Assembly: GCF_042433515.1 (NCBI RefSeq)
Contig: NZ_JBHLVH010000006.1
Coordinates: 1 to 64,000, forward strand
Direction: 5' to 3'
DNA: 64,000 nt
Source: Kytococcus schroeteri
Lineage (GTDB): Bacteria; Actinomycetota; Actinomycetes; Actinomycetales; Dermatophilaceae
Below are positions 15,905 through 24,726 of the stretch, piece by piece. The notes under the pieces are model-generated. The model worked only from the letters and a program-made list of their open reading frames with translations, searched no databases and was not told where the DNA came from. Numbering within the stretch: the stretch's first letter is position 1; every line of letters starts with the position of its first letter. A program made the translations under genes and the position numbers.

Positions 15905-17923
15905 TCAGTCCACGCGGGGGTAGCTGCCCACCAGGTGGAAGAACACCGCGTCGTCCCGCAGGTCGGCGAGCGCCGCGGCCACCGGCTCCTCATCCGAGTG
16001 CCCGTCCACCTCCAGGTAGAACACGTACTGCCACAGCGCACCCCGCATCGGGCGCGACTCCAGCCGCGTCATCGACACCCCGTGCCGGGCCAGCGGCTCC
16101 AGCATCGCCATGAGGGCACCGTCCCGGTCGGTGCGCGGCGGGGCCACCACCAGGCTCGTGCGGTCCCGGCCGCTCGGCGGCGGCGAGCTGTGCCCCAGCA
16201 CCAGGAAGCGCGTCGTGTTCTCCGGGTCGTCCTCCACCCCGGAGCGCAGCACGTCGAGCCCGTACAGCTCCGCCGCCCCCTCGGGCCCCAGCGCCGCCAC
16301 GCCGGTGACGCCCTGCGCGGCCAGCTCGGCCACCAGGCGCGCCGCCTCGGCGTTGCTGCTCACCGGCATCCGCTCCACGCCGGGCAGGTGGCGGGTCAGG
16401 TACTCCTGGCACTGCGCGAGCGCCTGGGCGTGCGCGTACACCCGGCGCACCCCCTCCACCGGGCCGCGGCCCATCAGGTGGTGCACGATCCGCAGGCTCA
16501 CCTCCCCCACGGCCTGCAGCGGGCTGCGCGAGAGCAGGTCCAGCGCCCGCCCCACGGCACCCTCGGTGGAGTTCTCCACCGGCACCACGGCGTAGTCGGC
16601 CTGCCGTGCCTCCACCTCGCGCAGCACCTCCTCGAGGCTGGCCGCCGCCACCGTGTGCGCCGCACCGCCGAAGTGCCGCACCGCCGCCTGCTCGGTGAAC
16701 GTGCCCGCCGGCCCCAGGTAGGCCACGGTCAGCGGCCGCTCCAGCGCCAGGCACTCGCTCATCACCTCGCGGAACACGCGGCGCACCGCGTCGTCCGGCA
16801 GCGGGCCGGGATTGCGCTCCACCAGGCGGCGCAGCACCTGGGCCTCCCGCTCGGGCCGGTAGGCCGCGCCGGTGCCCTTGAGCGTGCCGATGGCGCGGGC
16901 CTGCGCCGCCCGCTCGTTCACCAGGCGCAGCACCTCGCGGTCGATGCGGTCGATCTCGGCCCGGTGCGGGGCCAGGCGGGCGGCCAGCTCGTCGTCGTCG
17001 GCGGCCGGGCCGGTGGGCTCGTCGGGCCCGCCGGCGCGCAGGCTCTTGGCAGCCTGCAGCAGCTCGCGGCTCTCGGCCAGGAACGCCTCGGAGTGGCCCG
17101 CGAAGTACTCACGGACGGCCTCGAACTCGGCCAGGAAGCCCTCCCGGTCGCCGGCGCGGAGGCGTTCCACCACCTCGCCGAGGGTGGTGTGGAAGTGCTG
17201 CAGCAGCTCGAGGTTCGCCTCGCTGGCGGTGATGATGTCGTGGTACAGCCCGGCGTCCTGGGCGAAGAGGCGCGCCACCATCATCAGCTCGGTGCGGTAG
17301 ATGGGGCTGCTCAGGGCCAGCAGCGTCTCCAGGTCGGCCCCCTCGCGGCGCAGGTCCGCGCCGTACGCGAAGGTCACGGTGTGCCGCAGCGCCTGGATGA
17401 CGCCCATGAGCCGGTCGTGCTCGGCGGCGTCCACGGTCTCCACGCGGCACCCCCAGCCGGCGATGCGGTCCAGCAGCCAGGCCACGTCGCCGCGGCCCGG
17501 GGAGTGCACCACCACCTCGCCGGCGGGTGAGGCGACGTCCGGCCCGAACATGGGGTGCAGGCCCGCCACCGGCCCGGGGTGGGTGTCCAGCATCGCGGCC
17601 ACGGCGGGGGCCTTCACGGACGTGAGGTCGGCCAGCACCGCGTCGGGGCGCAGCGGGGGCAGCGCCGCGACGACCTCCGGGGTGACCCGGATGGGCACCG
17701 CCACGAGCACGAGGTCGGCGGCGGCCAGCGCGGCGGCGTCCGCGGCGGGGTCACCGGTGTGGGAGGCCGCGGGCAGGCCGTCGGACCCGGGGCGGGAGGG
17801 CGCCGCGGGGTCGATGACGTGCACCAGGTCGCCCTCGCCGCGGAACCACTCCACGAAGCGGGAGCCCAGCGCACCGGCCCCTCCCACGACGACGATGCGA
17901 CGGACGGTCTGCGACGGCTCCAT
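15905..17923 (-). CDS. tyrA-pheA: Trifunctional prephenate dehydrogenase-chorismate mutase-prephenate dehydratase
   Basis: 672 aa with three enzyme modules of Tyr/Phe synthesis. Residues 1-295 are an E. coli-like TyrA: VVVGGAGALGSR (NAD site), HPMFGPD (123-129), VIQALRHTVTFAYG and LSSPIYRTELMM. Residues about 312-395 are an AroQ chorismate mutase (HRAEIDRIDREVLRLVNERA). Residues 398-575 are prephenate dehydratase (YLGPAGTFTEQAA, VVPVENSTEGAVG, TRF at 571-573). An ACT domain with ESRP (622-625) closes the protein and should bind phenylalanine. TAGACT eight bases before the ATG fits a nearly leaderless promoter. Such fusions are known from Archaeoglobus; here it may channel chorismate to both amino acids under Phe control. 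Confidence 0.93.
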   Translation of the reverse strand: MEPSQTVRRIVVVGGAGALGSRFVEWFRGEGDLVHVIDPAAPSRPGSDGLPAASHTGDPAADAAALAAADLVLVAVPIRVTPEVVAALPPLRPDAVLADLTSVKAPAVAAMLDTHPGPVAGLHPMFGPDVASPAGEVVVHSPGRGDVAWLLDRIAGWGCRVETVDAAEHDRLMGVIQALRHTVTFAYGADLRREGADLETLLALSSPIYRTELMMVARLFAQDAGLYHDIITASEANLELLQHFHTTLGEVVERLRAGDREGFLAEFEAVREYFAGHSEAFLAESRELLQAAKSLRAGGPDEPTGPAADDDELAARLAPHRAEIDRIDREVLRLVNERAAQARAIGTLKGTGAAYRPEREAQVLRRLVERNPGPLPDDAVRRVFREVMSECLALERPLTVAYLGPAGTFTEQAAVRHFGGAAHTVAAASLEEVLREVEARQADYAVVPVENSTEGAVGRALDLLSRSPLQAVGEVSLRIVHHLMGRGPVEGVRRVYAHAQALAQCQEYLTRHLPGVERMPVSSNAEAARLVAELAAQGVTGVAALGPEGAAELYGLDVLRSGVEDDPENTTRFLVLGHSSPPPSGRDRTSLVVAPPRTDRDGALMAMLEPLARHGVSMTRLESRPMRGALWQYVFYLEVDGHSDEEPVAAALADLRDDAVFFHLVGSYPRVD

Positions 17924-18012
17924 GCGCCAGAAGTCTAGGAGGGACGCGGCGTCACCCCCTCGCGCGCATGGGGCGCCCCGCCTCAGGGCGACTCACGTGG
18001 GGCCGCCCCGCC

Positions 18013-18966
18013 TCAGGCCGGCTCGTCCTCCAGCGCCACGTCCAGCCACCGGGCGGAATGGGTCAGCGCCCCGGAGCTCAGCACGTCCGCGCCGGCCTCG
18101 GCGAGCGCCCGCGCCGCACCACCGGGCGCCACGCCGCCGGAGACCTCCACCACCGGCCGCAGCCCGGCACCGCGGAGCAGCGCCACGGCATCGCGCACCC
18201 GGGCGGGGCCCATGTTGTCCAGGAGCACCACGTCCACCACGGGGCGCCGCCCGGCCTCGGCGCGGGCCCGGTCGAACGCGGCCAGTTCCCCGAGCTGCTC
18301 GAGGGTGTCCACCTCCACCTCGACGCGCACCATGTGGCCCGGCGCCTCCGGACCCTCGGCGAGCCGCTCCAGCACCGCCGTCACACCGCCGGCCAGGGCG
18401 ACGTGGTTGTCCTTCACCATCACCGCATCGTGCAGGCCGAGACGGTGGTTGGCCCCACCGCCGTGGCGCACCGCACGCTTCTGGGCGGCGCGCAGGCCGG
18501 GCACGGTCTTGCGTGTGTCCACCACCCGGGCGCCGGTGCCGGCCACCTCGTCCACGAGGCGGGCGGTGGCCGTGGCCACCCCGCTGAGCAGGCCGAGGAA
18601 GTTCAGCGCCACGCGCTCCCCGGTGACGATGCCGCGCGTGGGCCCGGTGACACGCGCCAGTGGGGTGCCGGCGGGCACACGGTCGCCGTCGGCGGCCAGC
18701 GGCTCGACCACGAGGCGGGGATCGACCTGCTCGAAGGCGGCGGCCACGAAGTCCAGCCCGGAGACGACGCCGGCCTCGCGGGCCACCACGACCGCCGCGC
18801 CGGTGGCGTCGTCCGGGACGGTGGCGCGGGCGGTGACGTCTCCGCCGGTGCCGAGGTCCTCGGCGAGGGCGGCGGCCACGAGGGCGTCGACGTCGGCCGG
18901 GCGCGGGGCGCGAACGGTCACAGCGGGTGTCGAGAGTGTGGACGATGGCGTGGCGTGCGTGGTCAT
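18013..18966 (-). CDS. nadC: Nicotinate-nucleotide pyrophosphorylase (quinolinate phosphoribosyltransferase)
   Basis: 317 aa. It converts quinolinate and PRPP to nicotinate mononucleotide. Family signatures are clear: DTRKTVPGLRAAQKRAV, GGGANHRLGLHD, VMVKDNH, and the C-terminal VEVSGGV and SSGALTHSA strands. The ATG at 18966 overlaps the nadB stop (ATGA), so translation is coupled. It is the last gene of nadA-nadB-nadC; no ribosome-binding site beyond the coupled one is needed. Confidence 0.95.
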   Translation of the reverse strand: MTTHATPSSTLSTPAVTVRAPRPADVDALVAAALAEDLGTGGDVTARATVPDDATGAAVVVAREAGVVSGLDFVAAAFEQVDPRLVVEPLAADGDRVPAGTPLARVTGPTRGIVTGERVALNFLGLLSGVATATARLVDEVAGTGARVVDTRKTVPGLRAAQKRAVRHGGGANHRLGLHDAVMVKDNHVALAGGVTAVLERLAEGPEAPGHMVRVEVEVDTLEQLGELAAFDRARAEAGRRPVVDVVLLDNMGPARVRDAVALLRGAGLRPVVEVSGGVAPGGAARALAEAGADVLSSGALTHSARWLDVALEDEPA

Positions 18967-20672
18967 GCGACGGCTCCTGCGCGGTGGGTGGGCTGGCTGG
19001 ACCCGGTGGGCTGGTCTGTGCTGGCGGGCTGGACCGTGCGGGTGGGCCGGCCCTGCTCCTCGACCCACCGGTGGCCGCCCACCGACCGCTCGCGCCGCAG
19101 GGCGGAACGCAGCACGAGGCGGGCCACCAGGGCATCGGGCCCGGGGCGGCCCTCGAGCGCGGTCAGGGCGCGGTGCACCTCGTCGCGACGGCGGGCCACG
19201 CCGGCGGCGGTGGAGAGCAGCTCGCCCACCAGCGGGTCGCGGGCGGGACCGTCCCCGAGGAGACGCTCGGTCGCCAGGGCGGCCTCTGCCGCATCGGCGG
19301 TGATGGTGCGCTCGGCCCCCACGGGCGAGCGCCACCCATCGTGCCAGGTGCCAGCCAGATCAGCCGACTGCGCGGCGCTCTCAGCCGGCTCCCCCGCGGC
19401 CGAGAGCACGTCCGCTGCGGCCGCGCGTGCGGTCACCACCCCCTCGAGCAGCGAGTTGGAGGCCAACCGATTGGCGCCGTGCAGCCCGGTGCAGGCCACC
19501 TCGCCGACGGCCCAGAGCCCCGGCACGGTCGTGCGGCCGCGGGCGTCGCTGAGCACCCCGCCCACCGTGTAGTGGGCGGCCGGGCAGACCGGCAGCGGGT
19601 CCCGACGCGGGTCCAGGCCGACCGCGGCGGCGGTGGCGGCCAGGGCGGTGAACTCCTCCAGCCCGCGCACACCGCGGCAGTCCAGCTCCACCCGCCGGCC
19701 GGCCAGGCGCTGCGCGTGCACGGCGGCGGCCACGACGTCGCGCGGGGCCACCTCGCCCACGAAGCGCTGGCCGTCGGCCCGCAGCACGGCGCCGTCGCCG
19801 CGCAGGGCCTCGGTGAGCAGCGGCAGGCGCCCGGCCGGGGGGCGGCCCGCGGCGGTTTCGGACCGGCCCACCGGGGTGTCAGTCAGGTCGAGCGCGGTGG
19901 GGTGGAACTGCACGAACTCCAGGTCGCCCAGCACGGCCCCGGCGCGGGCGGCCAGCACGATGCCGGCGCCGGCGTTGGTGGCGGGGTTGGTGCTGTCACG
20001 GAAGAGCCCGGCGAACCCGCCGGTGGCCAGCACGACGGCGGCCGCGGCCAGGTCGCGCTCGCCGGTGGCCGTGCGCACGCGCACGTCGGTGACGCGGTCC
20101 TCGCCGGTCAGCAGCCCGGTGGCCTCGCCGGCCAGGTGCGTGACGTGCCCGGCGGCAGCCACCGCATCGGCCAGGGCGGCGGCGATGACGGCGCCCGACC
20201 GGTCGCCCGCGTGCACCACCCGGTGCCGGCCGTGCCCGCCCTCGCGGCCCAGCGCCCACGGCGCGGGGTCGGCGGCGGGCTCACGACCCTCAACCTCCTC
20301 GCCCGCGGCACGGTCCCAGGCCACGCCGAGGTCGGCCAGCAGCGCCACCACCTCGGGCCCGGCGCCCACGATGCGGTCCACGGTCGCCGCGTCGCACAGC
20401 CCGGCCCCGGCGGCCAGGGTGTCCGCAGCGTGGTCGGCCGGCCGGTCGCCCGCTCCCACGGCCGCGGCGAGCCCGCCCTGCGCCAGCTCGGTGGAACCGC
20501 CCCGCCCGGGCGCCTCCGGACTCACCAGCACGCACGGCCACGGCGCGACGGACAGCGCGGCCACCATCCCGGCCACGCCGGCGCCGAGCACCACCACGGG
20601 GCGCGCGTCCCCCATCGGGCCCGGGTCCCCGGAGGCGGCCCCCGTCGCGCCCGCGCCCCTCGCGTGCGTCAC
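18963..20672 (-). CDS. nadB: L-aspartate oxidase
   Basis: 569 aa from the GTG at 20672, which overlaps the nadA stop (GTGA) and has GGAG five bases upstream; an ATG at 20615 would give 550 aa. It oxidises aspartate to iminoaspartate with FAD. Motifs: VVLGAGVAGMVAAL (FAD site), GGSTELAQGGLAA, FVQFHPTALDL, AAHYTVGGV and GLHGANRLASNSLLEG. The enzyme feeds NadA directly. The C-terminal tail (about 30 residues) is a low-complexity extension. Confidence 0.94.
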   Translation of the reverse strand: MTHARGAGATGAASGDPGPMGDARPVVVLGAGVAGMVAALSVAPWPCVLVSPEAPGRGGSTELAQGGLAAAVGAGDRPADHAADTLAAGAGLCDAATVDRIVGAGPEVVALLADLGVAWDRAAGEEVEGREPAADPAPWALGREGGHGRHRVVHAGDRSGAVIAAALADAVAAAGHVTHLAGEATGLLTGEDRVTDVRVRTATGERDLAAAAVVLATGGFAGLFRDSTNPATNAGAGIVLAARAGAVLGDLEFVQFHPTALDLTDTPVGRSETAAGRPPAGRLPLLTEALRGDGAVLRADGQRFVGEVAPRDVVAAAVHAQRLAGRRVELDCRGVRGLEEFTALAATAAAVGLDPRRDPLPVCPAAHYTVGGVLSDARGRTTVPGLWAVGEVACTGLHGANRLASNSLLEGVVTARAAAADVLSAAGEPAESAAQSADLAGTWHDGWRSPVGAERTITADAAEAALATERLLGDGPARDPLVGELLSTAAGVARRRDEVHRALTALEGRPGPDALVARLVLRSALRRERSVGGHRWVEEQGRPTRTVQPASTDQPTGSSQPTHRAGAVA

Positions 20673-21718
20673 GAGAGCTCCAGCATCCGCTCGACCGCCC
20701 GGCGCGCCGCCGCGGCCGTGGACTCCTCGAGCACCACCTCGGGCCCGCCGGTCTCCAGCGCGGCCCGGATGCCCGCGAGCGTGGAGCGCCGCATGTGCGG
20801 GCACAGGTTGCACGGCTGCACGTACTCGGTCTCCGGCTGGGCGGCGCGGATGTTGTCCGCCATCGAGCACTCGGTGATGAGCGCCACCTGGGCGGGCCGC
20901 TGCGTGCGCACGTAGTCGAGCATGTGCGCGGTGGACCCCGCCACGTCGGCGGCGGCGACCACGTCCGGGTGGCACTCCGGGTGCGCCACCACGGTGATGC
21001 CGGGGCGCTCGGCGCGGATCTGCTCCACGTCGGCCACGGAGAACCGCTCGTGCACCTCGCAGCGCGCCGGGTGGGTGATGACCTCCACCCCGGTGGCCTC
21101 GGCGACGTTGCGGGCCAGGTACTCGTCGGGCACGCAGATGATCTTCTCGGCCCCCAGGTGGCGCACGATCCGCTCCACGTTGCCGCTGGTGCAGCACACG
21201 TCGCTCACGGCCTTCACCGCCGCGGAGGAGTTGACGTAGGTGACCACGGGCACGCCGGGGTGGGCGGCGCGCAGGGCCAGCACGTCCTCGGGGGTGATGC
21301 CGTCGGCCAGCGAGCAGCCGGCCCCCGCATCGGGCACGAGCACGGTCTTGCCGGGGTTGAGCAGCTTGGCGGTCTCGGCCATGAACGGCACGCCCGCCAG
21401 CACGATGGTGGAGGCCTCCACCTCCTGCGCCATGCGGGCCAGCGCCAGGGAGTCGCCCACCAGGTCGGCGACGCCGTGGAAGATCTCGGGGGTCTGGTAG
21501 TTGTGCGCCAGCACCACGGCGTCGCGGGTGCGCTTGAGCTCCTTGATGGCCACCACGTCCTGCGCGAAGGTCGCCCACTCGGCCTCGGGCACCACGTGGC
21601 GCACGCGGTCGTACTCCTCGCGCGTGGCCTCGATGGCGGCCGCGACGTCGAGCAGCTCGGCCTCCGTGGCGCGGTGGCGCACCCGCGGGGTGGCCAGGTG
21701 GGTGGTGGTGGCGGTCAT
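20669..21718 (-). CDS. nadA: Quinolinate synthase
   Basis: 349 aa. It condenses iminoaspartate and dihydroxyacetone phosphate to quinolinate with a [4Fe-4S] cluster. Conserved cysteine sites lie in GAGCSLADG, SDVCCTSGN and QPCNLCPHM; VLAHNYQTPEI and YVNSSAAVKA are family hallmarks. It heads nadABC. A 44-bp dyad directly upstream and an NrtR gene next door point to control by the cell's NAD state. Confidence 0.95.
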   Translation of the reverse strand: MTATTTHLATPRVRHRATEAELLDVAAAIEATREEYDRVRHVVPEAEWATFAQDVVAIKELKRTRDAVVLAHNYQTPEIFHGVADLVGDSLALARMAQEVEASTIVLAGVPFMAETAKLLNPGKTVLVPDAGAGCSLADGITPEDVLALRAAHPGVPVVTYVNSSAAVKAVSDVCCTSGNVERIVRHLGAEKIICVPDEYLARNVAEATGVEVITHPARCEVHERFSVADVEQIRAERPGITVVAHPECHPDVVAAADVAGSTAHMLDYVRTQRPAQVALITECSMADNIRAAQPETEYVQPCNLCPHMRRSTLAGIRAALETGGPEVVLEESTAAAARRAVERMLELS

Positions 21719-21724
21719 GTCGGC

Positions 21725-21768
21725 CCCTTGTGTTCAGAGTGAGTACATTCTCAGAGCGAGCACAAGGG
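21725..21768. promoter_or_regulatory. Dyad upstream of nadA, probable NrtR operator
   Basis: Perfect outer arms CCCTTGTG (21725-21732) and CACAAGGG (21761-21768), plus inner complementary TGAG/CTCA, centred at 21746.5. It starts seven bases before the nadA ATG and so overlaps any promoter or transcript start. On the minus strand it also contains CTCGCTCTGAG and CTCACTCTGAA, direct repeats 17 bp apart. Binding by the adjacent NrtR-like protein is inferred. Confidence 0.6.
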
Positions 21769-21838
21769 TAGGTCATGCGGAGGGGTGCTCGTGACCCGCG
21801 CCACAGGGTGGTGCCGGCGGGGGCCGCACGCGCACCCG

Positions 21839-21971
21839 GCGCACGCGACACCTCACACAGCGCGCCCCGGTGCACGCGAAACCTCACGCGGCGCGCGAAA
21901 CGTGCCCGCCGCTCGGGAAACGCCGCGTGCGGGCAGCACCTTTCCCGTGCGTGGTGAGGTGTCGCGTGCGC
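21839..21971. repeat. Intergenic inverted-repeat element A
   Basis: Perfect 18-bp arms GCGCACGCGACACCTCAC (21839-21856) and its complement (21954-21971). Between them lie further copies of GCACGCGAAACCTCACG and TTTCCCGTGCG words. It occupies most of the gap between nrtR and nadA. Related elements lie at 24606, 28128 and 40743. Confidence 0.8.
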
Positions 21972-22049
21972 AGAGCCCCCACCTCACGCGAGGGGAGGCC
22001 ACCCGACGCTCCGCGCCGTGACGCCCACTGCCCGCCGGGCGCCGGCCGC

Positions 22050-22937
22050 TCAGCGCACCTTCGGCCGCGGCAGCTTGGTGCCCCCGTGGCGACGCTCGGC
22101 GTGCACGGACCGCCGGAACCGGTACAGCTGCGCCGGGCGACCCCCGGTGTCGCGGCTGGTGCGCCCCGTCGGCTCCACCAGCTCGGCCTGCTGCAGCACC
22201 AGCCGGCGGAAGTTCGGCTTGTGCACCTCCTGCCCGGCCAGCGCCTCCACCGTGGCCTGCAGCTGCCCCAGGGTGAACTCCTCGGCCATCAGCTCGAAGA
22301 TCAGCGGCCGGTACTGCAGCGTGGAGCGCAGCCGCGCCAACCCCGTGGCCAGGATGCGCCGGTGGTCGTGCACCATCACCGCCCCGGTGGCCGCCACGGC
22401 ATCGTCACGCGGGCCCGCCCCGGCACCCGCCGACTCGCGCACCAGCCCGGCCTCCCACAGCAGCTCGTAGCGCTGCAACGCCAGCTCCGGCGCCCACGGC
22501 TGCCCGTCCAGCCCGAAGGTGTGCGCCACCCGCGCCACGGCGTCCTCGTCCCCCTCGGCCCAGGTGCGCAGTGCCCGCTCCACCGCCGGCGCCAGCCCCG
22601 CGACACCGCGCCGGTCCTCCCAGGGCAGCAGGTCGTACACCTCCAGCCACCGCGGTGAGGGGGTGCTCCGCGTCAGGCCGAGGTAGCTGATCGCCACCGT
22701 GCGCCCCTGCCCCGCCGGCTCCCGGTCGGCAAAGGTGTACAGCTGCTCCACGTAGCCCAGCTCCACCCCGCCCTGCTCGGCCACCCACGCGCGCACCCCC
22801 GCCTGCAGCGAGCGGTGTGCCGGCTCCAGCGGCCCGTGGGGCAGGGCGTCGGGCTCGGTGGCCCCCAGCACCACGGGCGTGTCGTCACGCACCCCGATGA
22901 CGACGGCGACGAGCTCGGCGGCGACGAGGGAGGACAC
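22050..22937 (-). CDS. nrtR: NrtR-type Nudix-related transcriptional regulator
   Basis: 295 aa. Residues about 1-150 are Nudix-like, but the catalytic Nudix box is degenerate (in the GPLEPAHRSLQAGVRAWVAE region the key Glu residues are replaced), as expected for a ligand sensor rather than a hydrolase. The C-terminus (FTLGQLQATVEAL, KPNFRRLVLQQ, ending GRPAQLYRFR) is the winged helix characteristic of NrtR. Known NrtR proteins sense ADP-ribose and repress NAD genes; here it lies directly upstream of nadABC on the same strand. The start is a GTG. Confidence 0.85.
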   Translation of the reverse strand: MSSLVAAELVAVVIGVRDDTPVVLGATEPDALPHGPLEPAHRSLQAGVRAWVAEQGGVELGYVEQLYTFADREPAGQGRTVAISYLGLTRSTPSPRWLEVYDLLPWEDRRGVAGLAPAVERALRTWAEGDEDAVARVAHTFGLDGQPWAPELALQRYELLWEAGLVRESAGAGAGPRDDAVAATGAVMVHDHRRILATGLARLRSTLQYRPLIFELMAEEFTLGQLQATVEALAGQEVHKPNFRRLVLQQAELVEPTGRTSRDTGGRPAQLYRFRRSVHAERRHGGTKLPRPKVR

Positions 22938-23029
22938 GCCGCCATTCCAGCACGCGGCCCCGCCGGGCAGGCGCCGCGCCCCCCGCCACCACCCGGGCGG
23001 GCAGCGCCTCCCTGCGTACCCTCGACCCC

Positions 23030-24310
23030 GTGAGCACAGACACCACCCCCGCACGCACCGCCACCCCGGAGCGCCGCCCCGGCACCGGCGTCGGCCACGG
23101 CCCCGTCCCCGCCCTCGTGGGCCTGGCCGCCCTCGTCGTCCTGGGCGTCGGCATCCGCTCCCAGGCCAGCCTGCTCGGGCCCATGTTCCTGGCCCTCACG
23201 CTGGTCATCACGGCCTACCCGATGGTGACCTGGCTGCGCCGCCACAAGGTGCCCGGGTGGCTGGCCACCCTGGCCTCGCTGGTGACCATCTACGCGGTGC
23301 TCGTGGCCATCGCGTGGTCGATGGTGTGGTCGGTGCTGCGCCTGGTGGAGGTCATGCCGGAGTACCTCGAGCAGGGGCAGGACCTCTACCGCCAGACCAT
23401 CCAGCAGCTCGCCACCTTCGGGGTGGACGAGGCGCAGCTCAAGGAGATGACCTCCAAGATCGAGCCGGGCCAGGTGGCCGGCGTGGTGCAGGGCGTGGCC
23501 GGGCAGCTCTCCAGTGGGCTCTCGCTGCTGACGTTGCTCGCCATCGGCCTGATCTTCCTCGTGCTCGACACCGGCTCCATGCCCGACCGCATGCGCGTCA
23601 TCGCCCGCGAGCGCCCCGAGGCGGCCGAGGCCCTGGGGGACTTCGCCCGGCGGGTGCGCTCCTACTGGGTGGTGACCACGGTGTTCGGTCTTCTCGTGGC
23701 CCTGGTGGACGTGGGCTTCCTGTGGCTGATGGGCATCCCGCTGGCCATCACCTGGGGCGTGTTCAGCTTCGTCACCAACTACATCCCCAACGTGGGCTTC
23801 GTGCTGGGCCTCATCCCGCCCGCGCTCATCGCCCTGCTGGAGAAGGGCCCGATGGCCGCAGTGATCGTGGCCGTGGGCTACTGGGTCATCAACTTCGTGT
23901 TCCAGACCATCATCCAGCCGCGCGTCACCGGCGACATGGTGGGCCTCAACGCCACGGTCATCTTCGTCTCGCTGATCCTGTGGGCCTACCTGCTGGGCCC
24001 GCTGGGAGCGCTGGTGGCGGTGCCGGCCACCATCCTGGTCAAGGCCGCGCTCATCGACCACGTGCCGGGCAACCGGTGGATGGCGGCACTGGTGGGCGAG
24101 AACCCGCGCCCGGAGGAGCAGGACGAGGACACCCCGGACTCCCGCGACACCGACCACCTGCACGACCACGAGGGCGAGCCCGTCACCTCCACGCAGGGCC
24201 GGTCGGGGCTCGAGGGGGAGCGCACGCCCGAGGGGGCCGCGGCGGGCTCCGCGCGCAGTGCTGCTCCGGCCGCGGACGGGGCGCACCGCGTCGAGGACGA
24301 GCGCGGCTGA
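23030..24310 (+). CDS. AI-2E family transporter (UPF0118 permease)
   Basis: 426 aa with about eight hydrophobic segments. The family pattern is visible: paired N-terminal helices, a long extracytoplasmic helical part (VMPEYLEQGQDLYRQTI), then FSFVTNYIPNVG and IIQPRVTGDMVGLNATVIF. The C-terminal 65 residues are an acidic soluble tail. The GTG start lies seven bases after TACCCT (23017-23022), a leaderless arrangement. The name covers transporters of varied or unknown substrates, including Na+/H+ antiport. Confidence 0.88.
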   Translation: MSTDTTPARTATPERRPGTGVGHGPVPALVGLAALVVLGVGIRSQASLLGPMFLALTLVITAYPMVTWLRRHKVPGWLATLASLVTIYAVLVAIAWSMVWSVLRLVEVMPEYLEQGQDLYRQTIQQLATFGVDEAQLKEMTSKIEPGQVAGVVQGVAGQLSSGLSLLTLLAIGLIFLVLDTGSMPDRMRVIARERPEAAEALGDFARRVRSYWVVTTVFGLLVALVDVGFLWLMGIPLAITWGVFSFVTNYIPNVGFVLGLIPPALIALLEKGPMAAVIVAVGYWVINFVFQTIIQPRVTGDMVGLNATVIFVSLILWAYLLGPLGALVAVPATILVKAALIDHVPGNRWMAALVGENPRPEEQDEDTPDSRDTDHLHDHEGEPVTSTQGRSGLEGERTPEGAAAGSARSAAPAADGAHRVEDERG

Positions 24311-24370
24311 GGCCACACCCGCGCGAGCCACGCACGAGGCGGGCCGCACAGCACGGGCCGCACACAACGC

Positions 24371-24404
24371 AAGGGGCCGGAGTTCCGAAGAACTCCGGCC
24401 CCTT
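24371..24404. terminator. Strong hairpin terminator after the AI-2E permease
   Basis: Perfect 15-bp arms AAGGGGCCGGAGTTC and its complement around a CGAA loop, 61 bp after the stop codon. An A-rich base lies on the left and CCTT on the right; it may act in both directions. Confidence 0.8.
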
Positions 24405-24605
24405 GCCGGCTCGTCAGACGCCCTCTGCGTGTCCCATCAAATTCGCCGTCAGAGCTGTCTGCCACGGGGAGATCCCGGCCCCTGTGGCATGTCACCCATC
24501 CTGAGGGGCGATCCGCCGGATCTCCCAGCCCTGCCGAACTTCTGGGGAAAACCTTTACCCGGCACGTCGTGCGCGGGCACTCGGCGGGGCCGGCTGGGCC
24601 GCCGG
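24405..24605. other. Non-coding stretch with inverted repeats, possible structured RNA
   Basis: No convincing gene in this part of the 416-bp gap. GCCACGGGG (24461-24469) can pair with CCCCTGTGGC (24479-24488), and alternatively GGGAGATCC (24467-24475) with GGATCTCCC (24518-24526), so two mutually exclusive foldings exist. A locally A/T-rich segment follows (24541-24558). No known riboswitch was recognised. Confidence 0.3.
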
Positions 24606-24652
24606 TCGCGTGCTCGGAACCTCTCGCCGCGCGGGAACTCCCGAGCACGCGA
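24606..24652. repeat. Intergenic inverted-repeat element D
   Basis: Perfect 12-bp arms TCGCGTGCTCGG and its complement around a 23-base loop containing CGCGCGGGAA. Word content is similar to elements A-C but shorter. Confidence 0.5.
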
Positions 24653-24726
24653 GCGCCGCCCCCGCACCGTCGGCCCCACCACGCAGGCGCACCCGTCGGC
24701 CCCACCACCTTGCCTACGCTGGCCGC

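Noticed and set aside
15935..17530. Long plus-strand open frame opposite the tyrA-pheA gene
   Set aside because: It has a His/Gln/Gly/Arg-rich composition with no domain and is the shadow of a clear enzyme on the other strand; many similar shadows exist throughout this GC-rich window.
18927..20915. 662-codon plus-strand open frame
   Set aside because: Low-complexity translation opposite nadB/nadC, which carry all family motifs.
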